This document shows positions 22,577-32,352 of a stretch of DNA of 53,654 bases, one piece after another. Position 1 is the stretch's first letter. Each line of letters begins with the position of its first letter. The notes beneath the pieces are model-generated. The model searched no databases. It was not told where the DNA came from and saw nothing but the letters and a program-made list of their open reading frames with translations. Where the stretch lies: the NCBI GenBank assembly GCA_938034375.1, contig CALHLB010000081.1, positions 1 through 53,654 of the forward strand, written 5' to 3'. The translations under genes and the position numbers were made by a program. This DNA is from an uncultured Alphaproteobacteria bacterium. GTDB lineage: Bacteria > Pseudomonadota > Alphaproteobacteria > Rhizobiales > JACESI01.

Positions 22577-23059
22577 TTATTCAGCATTTAATAATGAAGC
22601 CCCATGGGGATTATCAATAACCAGTTTCCAGCTACCATCTGCTTGCTTACGCAAAACTGAAACACTTAAACCGGACTGGCTAATAACCTGACCATCAGGG
22701 CTTACGCCTTTCATTGACCATGGCGCGATATGCACCGCTAAATCACCATTTACGATGACATCATGGCCTGCATATTCAAAAACCGGTTTAATTGCAGACA
22801 TAGCGTTAAACATTTCTCTAATCTGTTCTTGATCTGAAACCGTACTTTTCGGTTCAAAAGCAATGCTGGCTTTTTCTTCATAAGAAGACATGACAGCATC
22901 AATATTGCCGGCTTCAAAGGCCTGAGTCATATTTTTAACTGTATTTAAAACGTTATTTTCTACTTCTGTCATGGTATCTCCTGATTGTGCAACAGTAGTG
23001 GTTAAAAAAAGGGCAAGCGAAATTGCCCATGGTAAAACACGGCTCATAAAAATCTCCAT
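22577..23059 (-). CDS. Secreted SnoaL/NTF2-like protein
   Basis: Signal peptide, then VKNMTQAFEAGNIDAVMSSYEEKASIAFEPKSTVSDQEQIREMFNAM. Confidence 0.75.
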   Translation of the reverse strand: MEIFMSRVLPWAISLALFLTTTVAQSGDTMTEVENNVLNTVKNMTQAFEAGNIDAVMSSYEEKASIAFEPKSTVSDQEQIREMFNAMSAIKPVFEYAGHDVIVNGDLAVHIAPWSMKGVSPDGQVISQSGLSVSVLRKQADGSWKLVIDNPHGASLLNAE

Positions 23060-23081
23060 TTTGTCGTGCGGTTAAAACTCT

Positions 23082-23894
23082 CTAAACTTGTTGTTCCACA
23101 AGCCTTAAAATATTTTTGGCAAAATCTTTTTGAGGCACTAAAGGTCCTGTTGCTTGTTGAAGTTTTGCGGCAACTAACGCTTTATTCGTATTTGTAGCTA
23201 ACTCTTTTACAGCCTTAAAATTTGGAGCCTCCAAAAGATCACCAGACGGCTGGGAGCCAATGCGCCCTAATTCAACAGCGATGGGTAAACGTTTTTTACA
23301 ATGACACGCAGCGTTTTCATTTGCCAATCCACAAGCATTTTTTGCAAAATTTGTCACATCTTGCCGCGCCCGCGATAAGCGTTTTCGAAAATTAGCTGGC
23401 TCAATTTGCAATATATCGGCCGATAAACGATGCTCAAACTCCAAAATTTCACCTAAAATATAACAGGCCCTATGATTAGGATCCAGACATAAAAGCATCG
23501 CCATTGTGCAAGTAACACGAAGCTCATTAAGCATAATATGATCATCGGGCGCGGCATTCGTATCATCTGCAAGGCCTGCTATCAAATCATCGCCAAAATC
23601 CGAGAAGGTAATATTACGTTCACGCTCCAACATCTTTCGTGCTGTTAAAAGGTAATTGAAGGCAACCTTATAAGCCCAAGTATCAAACTTGCTCTCACCA
23701 CGAAAAGTAGCAAGTTTTGTAATGATAAGAATGAGGATTTCCTGCGTAGCATCCGTAGCCGATTCTGGGTCAACAACCATGCGTCGCGCAAGTGGATAAA
23801 GCTTATTCTGACAATGACGAACGAGTTCTTCCAGTGCAGGCGCATCGCCAGTATTAGCTTTTAAAACAATATCTTCAATTTCAGCTGTCATCAT
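23082..23894 (-). CDS. ECF-type RNA polymerase sigma factor with C-terminal extension
   Basis: DAPALEELVRHCQNKLYPLARRMVVDPESATDATQEILILIITKLATFRGESKFDTWAYKVAFN (region 2); C-terminal tail with CHCKKRLPIAV. Confidence 0.85.
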   Translation of the reverse strand: MMTAEIEDIVLKANTGDAPALEELVRHCQNKLYPLARRMVVDPESATDATQEILILIITKLATFRGESKFDTWAYKVAFNYLLTARKMLERERNITFSDFGDDLIAGLADDTNAAPDDHIMLNELRVTCTMAMLLCLDPNHRACYILGEILEFEHRLSADILQIEPANFRKRLSRARQDVTNFAKNACGLANENAACHCKKRLPIAVELGRIGSQPSGDLLEAPNFKAVKELATNTNKALVAAKLQQATGPLVPQKDFAKNILRLVEQQV

Positions 23895-24089
23895 AAAAAC
23901 GCCTTTTTATTGCCGCATATTAAGTTAGACGACAGTAACAAGCGATGTGTGACAAATTATAGTGTAATAATCTATTTTTTTCAAAAAAAATATTTTCATT
24001 GTAAAACAAATACTTGAAGAAAAAGAAACACAAAAAGATTCAAAAAGAAAATAAACAACTTGAAGGACTTAACAAAAAGAAACATTCAT

Positions 24090-26756
24090 CTATAAAGATG
24101 ATTCAAGTTCTTGCCTTATCACCTTGATAGCCTCATCAACTTTATCGCCATCAGGCCCTCCTGCTTGTGCCATATCAGGGCGCCCACCACCACCCTTTCC
24201 ACCTATTGCTTTTGATCCAATTCTAACAAGATCAACAGCATTAAAACGGTTCGTTAAATCATTGGTAACACCAACAACAATAGCAGCTTTGTTATCAGCA
24301 CTGATTCCGATAAAAACAACAACCCCAGAACCAAGATTTTTTTTCGCTTCATCAACAATGCCTTTCAACTCTTTTGAAGCAATGCCGGTAACCACACGCG
24401 GTAAATAAGAAACATCATTCACTTTTTCAGGTTCGTCCTTTGAGTGTTCATCACCCGAAAGCGCTAGTTTTTTCCTTAAATCTGAAAGTTCTTTCTCAAG
24501 ATTCCTGCGCTCATCAAAAAGATTTGAAACACGTTCAGCAACTTCATTTTTAGTTACCTTTAAAAGAGAAGCAATTTTATGTAATTGCTTATCGTAATTG
24601 TCAAAGGTTTCAAGTGCAGCTTTTCCTGTTATCGCCTCAACACGGCGGACACCAGAAGCAGAGGCTGTTTCTTGCGTTAATTTCACAAGCCCAATATCAC
24701 CTGTTCTTTGAACGTGGGTTCCTCCACAAAGCTCTAATGAATAAGTCTTGCCGGCCTTATTACCATGGCGCGCTTGCCCCATGGAAACAACACGCACTTC
24801 ATCACCATATTTTTCACCAAAAAGCGCCATAGCCCCTGCTTTAATAGCGTCATCAACGGCCATGATGCGGGTTAAAACCTCATCATTTTGCTGAATAATT
24901 TCATTAGCCATTGTTTCCACATTTAGAAGTTCCAGCTCACTTAATGGCTTAGGGTGAGAAAAATCAAACCGCAAACGTTCATCAGATACCAAAGACCCTT
25001 TTTGAGCAACATGGTCTCCTAAAACTTCTCTCAACGCTTCGTGAATTAAATGTGTCGCAGAATGATTGGAGCGTATAGCATCACGCCGTTCCTTATTAAT
25101 CCGCATTTCAACAGCATCATGTATTTTCAAACAGCCCTTGCTCATTTCACCATAATGCACAAAAAGCCCATCCGCTTTTTTCTTTGTATCTGTAACGGTG
25201 AAAAGCGCATCATCTCCTAAACGAATGGTACCCTGATCCCCGACTTGCCCACCAGATTCACCGTAAAAAGGTGTCTGGTTACAAATAAGGGCAGCCTTAT
25301 CCCCCGTTGAAAGAGCTTCAACCTCTTCCCCATATTTCACAAGCGCAACAATTACCGCTTCAGCTTCTTCCATCTTGTAACCAAGAAATTCTGTTGCTCC
25401 GCAATTTTCGCGTAAAGTTAGCCAGATTTTTTCAGCACCCTGATCGCCAGATCCAGCCCATGAAGCGCGCGCTTCATCTTTTTGCTGTTGCATCGCAACC
25501 TTAAAATCATCGACAGCAACATCGATCTCACGCACACGCAATGCATCCTGCGTCAAATCTAACGGAAATCCATATGTATCATAAAGTTTAAAAGCTGTTT
25601 TACCATCAAGCACATCACCTGCAGCAAGATTTTTTGTTGCTTCATCAAGAATAATTAAACCGCGAGAAAGTGTTTTTCTAAAACGTTCTTCTTCAAGTTT
25701 CAAAGTCTCTGTAATAAGTGCTTCACCACGCAGTAATTCAGGATAAGCTTGTCCCATTTCTGAAATTAAAGTTGGCACCAGTTTCCAGATAAGCGGTTCT
25801 TTCGCGCCAAGAAGATGGGCATGACGCATAGCGCGGCGCATTATGCGGCGTAAAACATAACCACGCCCCTCATTTGAAGGAAGAACACCATCTGCAATCA
25901 AAAAACTTGTCGCCCGCAAGTGATCTGCAATAACCCGGTGACTAGCCCTGTTTACCCCTCCTGCTTTAACACCCGTTTCATCAACAGAAGCCGCGATGAG
26001 AGAGCGAAAAAGATCAATATCGTAATTATCATGCTTACCTTGTAAAAGGGCCGCAATACGTTCCAGCCCCATACCAGTATCAATGGAAGGTTTTGGCAGA
26101 TTAATACGTTCTTTCGCATTCACCTGCTCATATTGCATAAAGACAAGATTCCATATTTCTATAAATCTATCGCCATCTTCCTGTGCACTGCCTGGGGGAC
26201 CACCCCAAATATGATCACCATGGTCATAAAAAATCTCAGAACATGGCCCGCAAGGTCCAGTATCACCCATAGACCAAAAATTATCAGAAGTCGCAATTCG
26301 GATAATTTTTTCATCTGGAAGGCCTGCAATTTTTTTCCATAAATTAAAGGCTTCATCATCTTCATGATAAACGGTAACAAGAAGACGATCTTTGTTAATT
26401 TCGAAGTCACGTGTAATCAACTGCCATGCATGTTCAATGGCTTGCTCCTTGAAGTAATCTCCAAAGGAAAAATTACCCAGCATTTCAAAAAATGTATGGT
26501 GGCGAGCCGTATAACCAACATTATCAAGATCATTATGCTTACCACCAGCACGTACACATTTTTGCGATGTTGCAGCACGTGGATAAGGGGGGGTCTCAAG
26601 GCCGGTAAAATAGTTTTTGAAAGGCACCATACCAGCGTTTGTGAACATTAACGTTGGATCATTTTGGGGTACCAATGGTCCAGAAGAGACAATTTCATGC
26701 CCCCCCTCTTTAAAGTAAGACAGAAATGATTTTCTTATATCGTTGACACTTGTCAT
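24090..26756 (-). CDS. alaS: Alanyl-tRNA synthetase
   Basis: [52 protein letters not shown]; editing site [17 protein letters not shown]1 tail. Internal Met preferred as start. Confidence 0.98.
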   Translation of the reverse strand: MTSVNDIRKSFLSYFKEGGHEIVSSGPLVPQNDPTLMFTNAGMVPFKNYFTGLETPPYPRAATSQKCVRAGGKHNDLDNVGYTARHHTFFEMLGNFSFGDYFKEQAIEHAWQLITRDFEINKDRLLVTVYHEDDEAFNLWKKIAGLPDEKIIRIATSDNFWSMGDTGPCGPCSEIFYDHGDHIWGGPPGSAQEDGDRFIEIWNLVFMQYEQVNAKERINLPKPSIDTGMGLERIAALLQGKHDNYDIDLFRSLIAASVDETGVKAGGVNRASHRVIADHLRATSFLIADGVLPSNEGRGYVLRRIMRRAMRHAHLLGAKEPLIWKLVPTLISEMGQAYPELLRGEALITETLKLEEERFRKTLSRGLIILDEATKNLAAGDVLDGKTAFKLYDTYGFPLDLTQDALRVREIDVAVDDFKVAMQQQKDEARASWAGSGDQGAEKIWLTLRENCGATEFLGYKMEEAEAVIVALVKYGEEVEALSTGDKAALICNQTPFYGESGGQVGDQGTIRLGDDALFTVTDTKKKADGLFVHYGEMSKGCLKIHDAVEMRINKERRDAIRSNHSATHLIHEALREVLGDHVAQKGSLVSDERLRFDFSHPKPLSELELLNVETMANEIIQQNDEVLTRIMAVDDAIKAGAMALFGEKYGDEVRVVSMGQARHGNKAGKTYSLELCGGTHVQRTGDIGLVKLTQETASASGVRRVEAITGKAALETFDNYDKQLHKIASLLKVTKNEVAERVSNLFDERRNLEKELSDLRKKLALSGDEHSKDEPEKVNDVSYLPRVVTGIASKELKGIVDEAKKNLGSGVVVFIGISADNKAAIVVGVTNDLTNRFNAVDLVRIGSKAIGGKGGGGRPDMAQAGGPDGDKVDEAIKVIRQELESSL

Positions 26757-26936
26757 TCTGGTTGCACCCGTTATGCCTTTTTCAAATCTGGGAAACTTCT
26801 CAAAACATTTAAAGCCGCACCAGCTCAATTCATTCTTCTTAAGCAGACTAAAAATTCTTGTCCAGCACTAAGTGTTTCTTAAGGGGAACACAAAAAAGAA
26901 TATTAAATGAGTGCATTTCAAAAACCTGAAAAGGCC

Positions 26937-28040
26937 TTATGCCTCCTCACCGTCTTGATCGTCTTCGCTCTTGCCACCTTCTTCAAGAAATTTTTCAGCA
27001 ATAAGGCCGGCATTCTGCCTTATGGACGTTTCAATCTCATCTGCGACCTCTGGGTGATCGGCAAGAAACTGCTTGGAGTTTTCACGCCCCTGCCCCAACC
27101 TTTGACTATCATAGGAAAACCATGCGCCTGATTTTTCAACAATTCCAGCCTTCACGCCAAGATCAAGAAGTTCTCCCGTTTTAGAAACGCCCTTGCCATA
27201 CATGATATCAAACTCAACCTGTTTAAAAGGAGGAGCAACCTTGTTTTTAACAACCTTGACACGGGTTTGATTACCGGTCACCTCATCGCGCTCCTTGATT
27301 GCACCAATACGGCGAATATCAAGACGAACGGAAGCATAAAACTTCAACGCATTACCGCCGGTCGTTGTTTCGGGCGAACCAAACATCACACCAATTTTCA
27401 TACGAATTTGGTTAATAAAGATCACCATAGTCCGGGAACGCGAAATAGAGGCCGTCAATTTCCTTAAAGCCTGGCTCATCAAACGTGCTTGCATACCAGG
27501 CAGGCTATCCCCCATTTCACCTTCAATTTCAGCACGAGGCGTTAAGGCTGCAACGGAATCAACCACCAAAACATCAACCGCACCCGAACGAACAAGCGTA
27601 TCTGTAATTTCCAGTGCCTGCTCGCCTGTATCTGGCTGGGAAATAAGTAATTCATCCAGATCGACACCAAGTTTACGTGCATAAACGGGATCAAGCGCGT
27701 GTTCTGCATCAACAAAAGCACAAATACCGCCGGTCTTTTGCGCCTCAGCAACTGTATGGAGGGCCAAAGTTGTTTTACCAGAGGATTCTGGACCATAAAT
27801 TTCGATAATCCGTCCCCGTGGCAAGCCGCCAACACCTAGCGCAATATCAAGCCCTAACGAGCCTGTCGACACAGTCTCAATATCAAGCTCGGTGCCGGCT
27901 TTGCCCAATTTCATAATTGAGCCTTTGCCAAAAGCACGCTCAATCTGACTTAAAGCCGCATCCAGCGCCTTTGTTTTATCCATGCTGCTTCCTTCAACCA
28001 AACGCAAACCACTTTGAGCCAAAATACTGCCCTTTCCCAT
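26937..28040 (-). CDS. recA: Recombinase RecA
   Basis: [64 protein letters not shown]. Confidence 0.98.
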   Translation of the reverse strand: MGKGSILAQSGLRLVEGSSMDKTKALDAALSQIERAFGKGSIMKLGKAGTELDIETVSTGSLGLDIALGVGGLPRGRIIEIYGPESSGKTTLALHTVAEAQKTGGICAFVDAEHALDPVYARKLGVDLDELLISQPDTGEQALEITDTLVRSGAVDVLVVDSVAALTPRAEIEGEMGDSLPGMQARLMSQALRKLTASISRSRTMVIFINQIRMKIGVMFGSPETTTGGNALKFYASVRLDIRRIGAIKERDEVTGNQTRVKVVKNKVAPPFKQVEFDIMYGKGVSKTGELLDLGVKAGIVEKSGAWFSYDSQRLGQGRENSKQFLADHPEVADEIETSIRQNAGLIAEKFLEEGGKSEDDQDGEEA

Positions 28041-28092
28041 TCTTGCAAGCGATACGAGGGTAATTTTTTACCTTTACCCATCTATTAATTTT

Positions 28093-28107
28093 GTACTCTT
28101 TTTGTTC
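28093..28107. promoter_or_regulatory. Putative alphaproteobacterial LexA (SOS) box upstream of recA
   Basis: GTACTCTTTTTGTTC matches GTTC-N7-GTTC with one mismatch, about 55-70 bp upstream of the recA start. Confidence 0.5.
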
Positions 28108-28151
28108 TATTATTGCAAGTCTTTTTTAAAAGTTTGTTTTTGTTATTTTAT

Positions 28152-28182
28152 TTGACAAATGTTCTGATTTTGTATCTGATAA
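28152..28182 (+). promoter_or_regulatory. Putative sigma70-type promoter for the MpgP-like gene
   Basis: Perfect TTGACA -35 at 28152-28157 with a weak -10 (TCTGAT/CTGATA) at 17-18 bp spacing. Confidence 0.4.
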
Positions 28183-28208
28183 GATCTGATAGAGTAGAAC
28201 GATAAACC

Positions 28209-28997
28209 ATGTCATTACCTTTTGATAAAACAATCATTTTTACAGATCTTGATGGCACATTATTAGATCATTACAATTATTCATTTAAGCCCGCCCAATC
28301 AGCTTTGAATTTTTTGAAAAAGAATAATGTACCTGTCATATTTACAAGCAGCAAAACACGCCCTGAAGTTGTAAGCCTACAAATTGAAGCAGGCATTAAA
28401 TACCCATACTGCACTGAAAATGGCGGGGCGCTTATTCTACCAGCCGGTACTTTTGATAAAGAGGAAAAAATCATTCATTTAGGTGCTTCCTACCATGAAA
28501 TTCGCTCTTTTTTATCAACCATGCAGCTCAAAGGCTTCAAGTTTGAAGGTTTTGGTGACATGATCATAAAAAAAATCAGCCAGATAACTGGGCTTGATGA
28601 AATTTCAGCAAAAAAAGCAGCCCAACGAAATGCAAGCGAACCTCTTTTATGGCTAGGAGATGAAGAGCAAAAACGGCACTTTATAAAACTCGCTGAAAAC
28701 CATGGATTACAGGCTATGCAGGGCGGGCGTTTTTTAAGTGTTGGCGGGCAGACAGACAAAGGAAAGGCCGCCTTAAAGTTGATTGAATTATATCAACAAA
28801 ATGGCTTTGACATTCAAAATATCGTTGCCTTGGGAGATAGTGAAAATGATAAAGCTTTATTGTCCATCGCAACACATCCCATATGGATTAAAAAAAGTGG
28901 ACCAACACCCCAAACTCCCTTTTTAAATAAAGCACGTTGCACCATCAGTTATGGGCCACAAGGGTGGGCCGAGAGTATTTTTCAAATTTTTTTATGA
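28209..28997 (+). CDS. HAD-IIB phosphatase, mannosyl/glucosyl-3-phosphoglycerate phosphatase type
   Basis: IIFTDLDGTLLDHYNYSFKPAQSALNFLKKNNVPVIFTSSKTRPEV; VALGDSENDKALL. Confidence 0.85.
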   Translation: MSLPFDKTIIFTDLDGTLLDHYNYSFKPAQSALNFLKKNNVPVIFTSSKTRPEVVSLQIEAGIKYPYCTENGGALILPAGTFDKEEKIIHLGASYHEIRSFLSTMQLKGFKFEGFGDMIIKKISQITGLDEISAKKAAQRNASEPLLWLGDEEQKRHFIKLAENHGLQAMQGGRFLSVGGQTDKGKAALKLIELYQQNGFDIQNIVALGDSENDKALLSIATHPIWIKKSGPTPQTPFLNKARCTISYGPQGWAESIFQIFL

Positions 28998-29107
28998 CTC
29001 TCATTTGTTTTTAAATATTGCATTGCAAAAAATATATTACAAAGCCTTTCGCTTTTTCACCAGACTCGTTACCTTGCGCTAAATAGACTTCAGGCAGGAC
29101 GATTTCA

Positions 29108-30328
29108 ATGGCAGACTTTTATCAAAATGGCGTTGTTACAACACTTCACAATATTACACGACGTTCAGCCGATGAATTGGATTACGAACTCAATTCCTTT
29201 GCCCGTTTTCGCCGGTTAGGCCTTGTTTTACCCTCCCTTTATTCTGAACTACAAGGGGACGCTCTTGAGAAAATAATACAAGAATTACAACCTGTTAATT
29301 ATTTAAACCGCATCATCATAGGTCTTGATCGAGCCAATGAAGACCAATACAATCATGCAAAAGAATATTTTGGCCGCCTACCACAAGAACATCATATTTT
29401 ATGGAATGATGGCCCGCGCCTTACTGAAATTCATGGAATGCTTGCAAATGAAGGCCTCGCCCCAACAGAACCAGGCAAAGGGCGCAATGTCTGGTATTGT
29501 TTTGGTTATGTTTTAGCAAGAGGCGACCTTGACGGCGTTGCTCTTCATGATTGTGATATTGTAACCTATAAGCGTGAACTTTTGTCACGCCTGATTTACC
29601 CAATAGCCCACCCCCAATTCAATTATGCTTTTGCAAAAGGTTTTTATGCCCGCGCCGGCAGCGACAATAATATGAATGGCCGCGCTGCAAGGCTTTTTGT
29701 CACCCCTCTAATCCGCGCCCTAAAGCGTGTTTGCGGCCAGTCTGATTACCTTGATTATCTTGATACATTTCGCTATCCCTTATGTGGTGAAATGGCTCTT
29801 AGAACCGGCACACTGGCCGATATGCGAATTCCTTCAGATTGGGGACTTGAGATTGGCATTTTATCTGAAATGAACCGCAACTATTCCACAAATCGTATCT
29901 GCCAGGTTGATATTGCTGATATTTACGACCATAAGCACCAAAAACTTTCAGCAAATGACCAAACAACGGGTCTTTCCCGCATGACACTGGATATTGCTCT
30001 TGCCCTATTTAGGAAGCTAGCAACGCAAGGTGTTATTTTTAGTCCTGAAAGCTTTAGAAGTGTCAAGGCAACCTATCTTAGAATAGCACTCGACCTTATT
30101 GAGACCTATGCCAATGATGCTCGTATGAACGGCCTTGCCATTGATCGCCATAAGGAGGAGCGGGCTGTTGAAGTTTTTGCTGAAAATATTCTTGATGCTG
30201 GCGTCCGCTTTCTCGATGCCCCCAAAGAAGCAGCCTATATTCCAAGCTGGCGCCGTGTTGTTTCTGCCATTCCTGATATTTTTGAAAAGCTGGTAGCAGC
30301 CGTTGAAGCAGACAACAAAAGTCCCTAA
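29108..30328 (+). CDS. Glucosyl-3-phosphoglycerate synthase-like glycosyltransferase
   Basis: VLPSLYSELQGDALEKIIQEL, IIIGLDRANEDQY, GKGRNVWYCFGYVLARGDLDGVALHDCDIVTY; adjacent to an MpgP-type phosphatase. Confidence 0.78.
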   Translation: MADFYQNGVVTTLHNITRRSADELDYELNSFARFRRLGLVLPSLYSELQGDALEKIIQELQPVNYLNRIIIGLDRANEDQYNHAKEYFGRLPQEHHILWNDGPRLTEIHGMLANEGLAPTEPGKGRNVWYCFGYVLARGDLDGVALHDCDIVTYKRELLSRLIYPIAHPQFNYAFAKGFYARAGSDNNMNGRAARLFVTPLIRALKRVCGQSDYLDYLDTFRYPLCGEMALRTGTLADMRIPSDWGLEIGILSEMNRNYSTNRICQVDIADIYDHKHQKLSANDQTTGLSRMTLDIALALFRKLATQGVIFSPESFRSVKATYLRIALDLIETYANDARMNGLAIDRHKEERAVEVFAENILDAGVRFLDAPKEAAYIPSWRRVVSAIPDIFEKLVAAVEADNKSP

Positions 30329-30444
30329 TGTCATGGCACTAGCTCATCACAATTAGCTTATCCAGCACTCTGGCGTCTTGTAATTTGGCTCAATTATGTC
30401 ATCTAGATAAATAATATCAACCACCTTAAGCCTCAGGGAAGATA

Positions 30445-31437
30445 ATGGAAAACCTTAATCAAAGTGATTGCCTGGAACAGATTGAGGAAGCGCTTGAAAC
30501 GATACCTTCAAAAAAGAAAAAATTCTCTCATTATCAAAAAACAGCCAAAGGGGAAGACCGCGCCTTTGTCGACCTTGAAAAACTTGAGACGTTCTGGATT
30601 AATACTGGCACACTTTGCAATATTGCCTGCGTTAATTGTTATATTGAATCATCGCCCAAAAATGGCCGACTTGTTTACATAACCCATGATGAAGTTAAAA
30701 CTTATCTGGATGAAATTGAAACAGAAAAACTCGGCACTCGTGAAATTGGTTTAACGGGCGGCGAGCCTTTTATGAACCGTGATATTCTTCTAATTATTGA
30801 AGAATGCCTCAGCCGTGGCTTTGAATTAATCGTACTCACCAATGCCATGCGCCCCATGATGCGCTTTCAAGAAAAACTTCTTGAGATAAAAAATCGGTTA
30901 GGCGAAAAATTAACCATGCGCGTTTCCGTTGATCACTATGACCCAAAAATGCATGAAGAAGAGCGCGGCCCCAAAAGCTGGGATCCTATGCTTGAAGGGC
31001 TTAAATGGCTTTCAGACAATGATTTTACCATCGATATAGCCGGACGCACAAGATGGGGGGAAGATGAAGCTGTTTTACGCCAGGGTTTTGAGGCTTTATT
31101 TAACAAACACGCCATAAAAATTGATGCCCATAGCGCAAAACAACTTGTTCTCTTCCCTGAAATGGAAGAAAATCAGAATGTACCAGAAATTACGACAGCC
31201 TGTTGGGATATTTTAAATGTAAGCCCCAGTACCATGATGTGCGCCAATTCACGAATGGTGGTTAAACGCAAAGGTGCAGAAAAACCAGCCGTCATTGCCT
31301 GTACACTTCTACCTTATGAAAAAGAGTTTGAATTTGAAAGCACTCTAAAAGACAGCAGCAAACGCACTTATTTAAACCATTCTTATTGTTCAAAGTTCTG
31401 TGTTCTGGGTGGTGGTGCCTGTAGTATTAAAGAATAG
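30445..31437 (+). CDS. Radical SAM protein of unknown function
   Basis: CNIACVNCYIESSP (CX3CX2C), GLTGGEPFMNRDILLIIEECLSRGFELIVLTNA; C-terminal Cys-rich YCSKFCVLGGGAC. Confidence 0.88.
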   Translation: MENLNQSDCLEQIEEALETIPSKKKKFSHYQKTAKGEDRAFVDLEKLETFWINTGTLCNIACVNCYIESSPKNGRLVYITHDEVKTYLDEIETEKLGTREIGLTGGEPFMNRDILLIIEECLSRGFELIVLTNAMRPMMRFQEKLLEIKNRLGEKLTMRVSVDHYDPKMHEEERGPKSWDPMLEGLKWLSDNDFTIDIAGRTRWGEDEAVLRQGFEALFNKHAIKIDAHSAKQLVLFPEMEENQNVPEITTACWDILNVSPSTMMCANSRMVVKRKGAEKPAVIACTLLPYEKEFEFESTLKDSSKRTYLNHSYCSKFCVLGGGACSIKE

Positions 31438-31478
31438 AATCCAATCATTACACATAATTGTCAAAGACAGTGTGAAAC

Positions 31479-32292
31479 ATGAATATTGCAACAATTTTGG
31501 AAATTGAACACCTACAGGACTATAAGTTGCATGCAGCACGTTACAACGGTAGTGAGCAGCCACTAGATGTATTTGTAAAAGATCGCAAAGAATGGGATAA
31601 CTGGAATAGCTGGCAAGGCACAAAAAACGAGTTTAACCGCAATTATGTGGTTTCATTTATCAAATTTTATCCAGAGCAGGAAACATGGCTTTTCGGAGGT
31701 ATTTATAAAATTTTGGGAAGGAGACCAGAAAAAAATACACACAGCTATAACATTGAATTAACTGATAAGGGCAAAGACCTTATTGGTCGGTTGAAAATTA
31801 CAGCAAAACTTTCTCGTGGCAGAGCCTTCAATTTAGAAACCGTATATAATCGCTTATCAGTCTGCGAAATTTTGCGTGAATCCTATAGCGGTGAGTTTTT
31901 TTGTGGTTACGAAAATATCAGCCAAGATTTCTTCATGCTTGAAGTTATTTTCAAAAACGAGAGAACAAATTGGAAAAGCGCATTGGAAAACATCAAAGGC
32001 GTATATGTAATTACCGATAAGAAAACGGGTAAAAAATATATTGGCTCTGCTTATGGTGATACAGGGATCTGGTCACGCTGGGCTAGTTATATGAAAACAG
32101 GACATGGATGGAAATAAAGAACTTACCGGATTAATCAAAGGTATGGGCATCGATTATGCAAGGAAGAATTTTCGCCTTACGTTAATTGAATGCTGGCCGT
32201 TTAAAACCGATGATCGCATGATTATTGCAAGAGAAAGTTTCTGGAAAGAAGCCTTACTAACCAGAGGTGCATACGGTTATAATTGCAATTAA
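31479..32292 (+). pseudogene. GIY-YIG nuclease-family protein with a single frameshift
   Basis: GVYVITDKKTGKKYIGSAYGDTGIWSRWASYMKTGHG in frame 3 continues in frame 1 as GNKELTGLIKGMGIDYARKNFRLTLIECWPF...ARESFWKEALLTRGAYGYN; removing one T at ~32109 restores the frame. Confidence 0.8.
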
Positions 32293-32352
32293 GAAAGACA
32301 GGCCACGACAAACTTATCATGGCATTGCACTTTTAAAAAATTGAGAAGCAGC

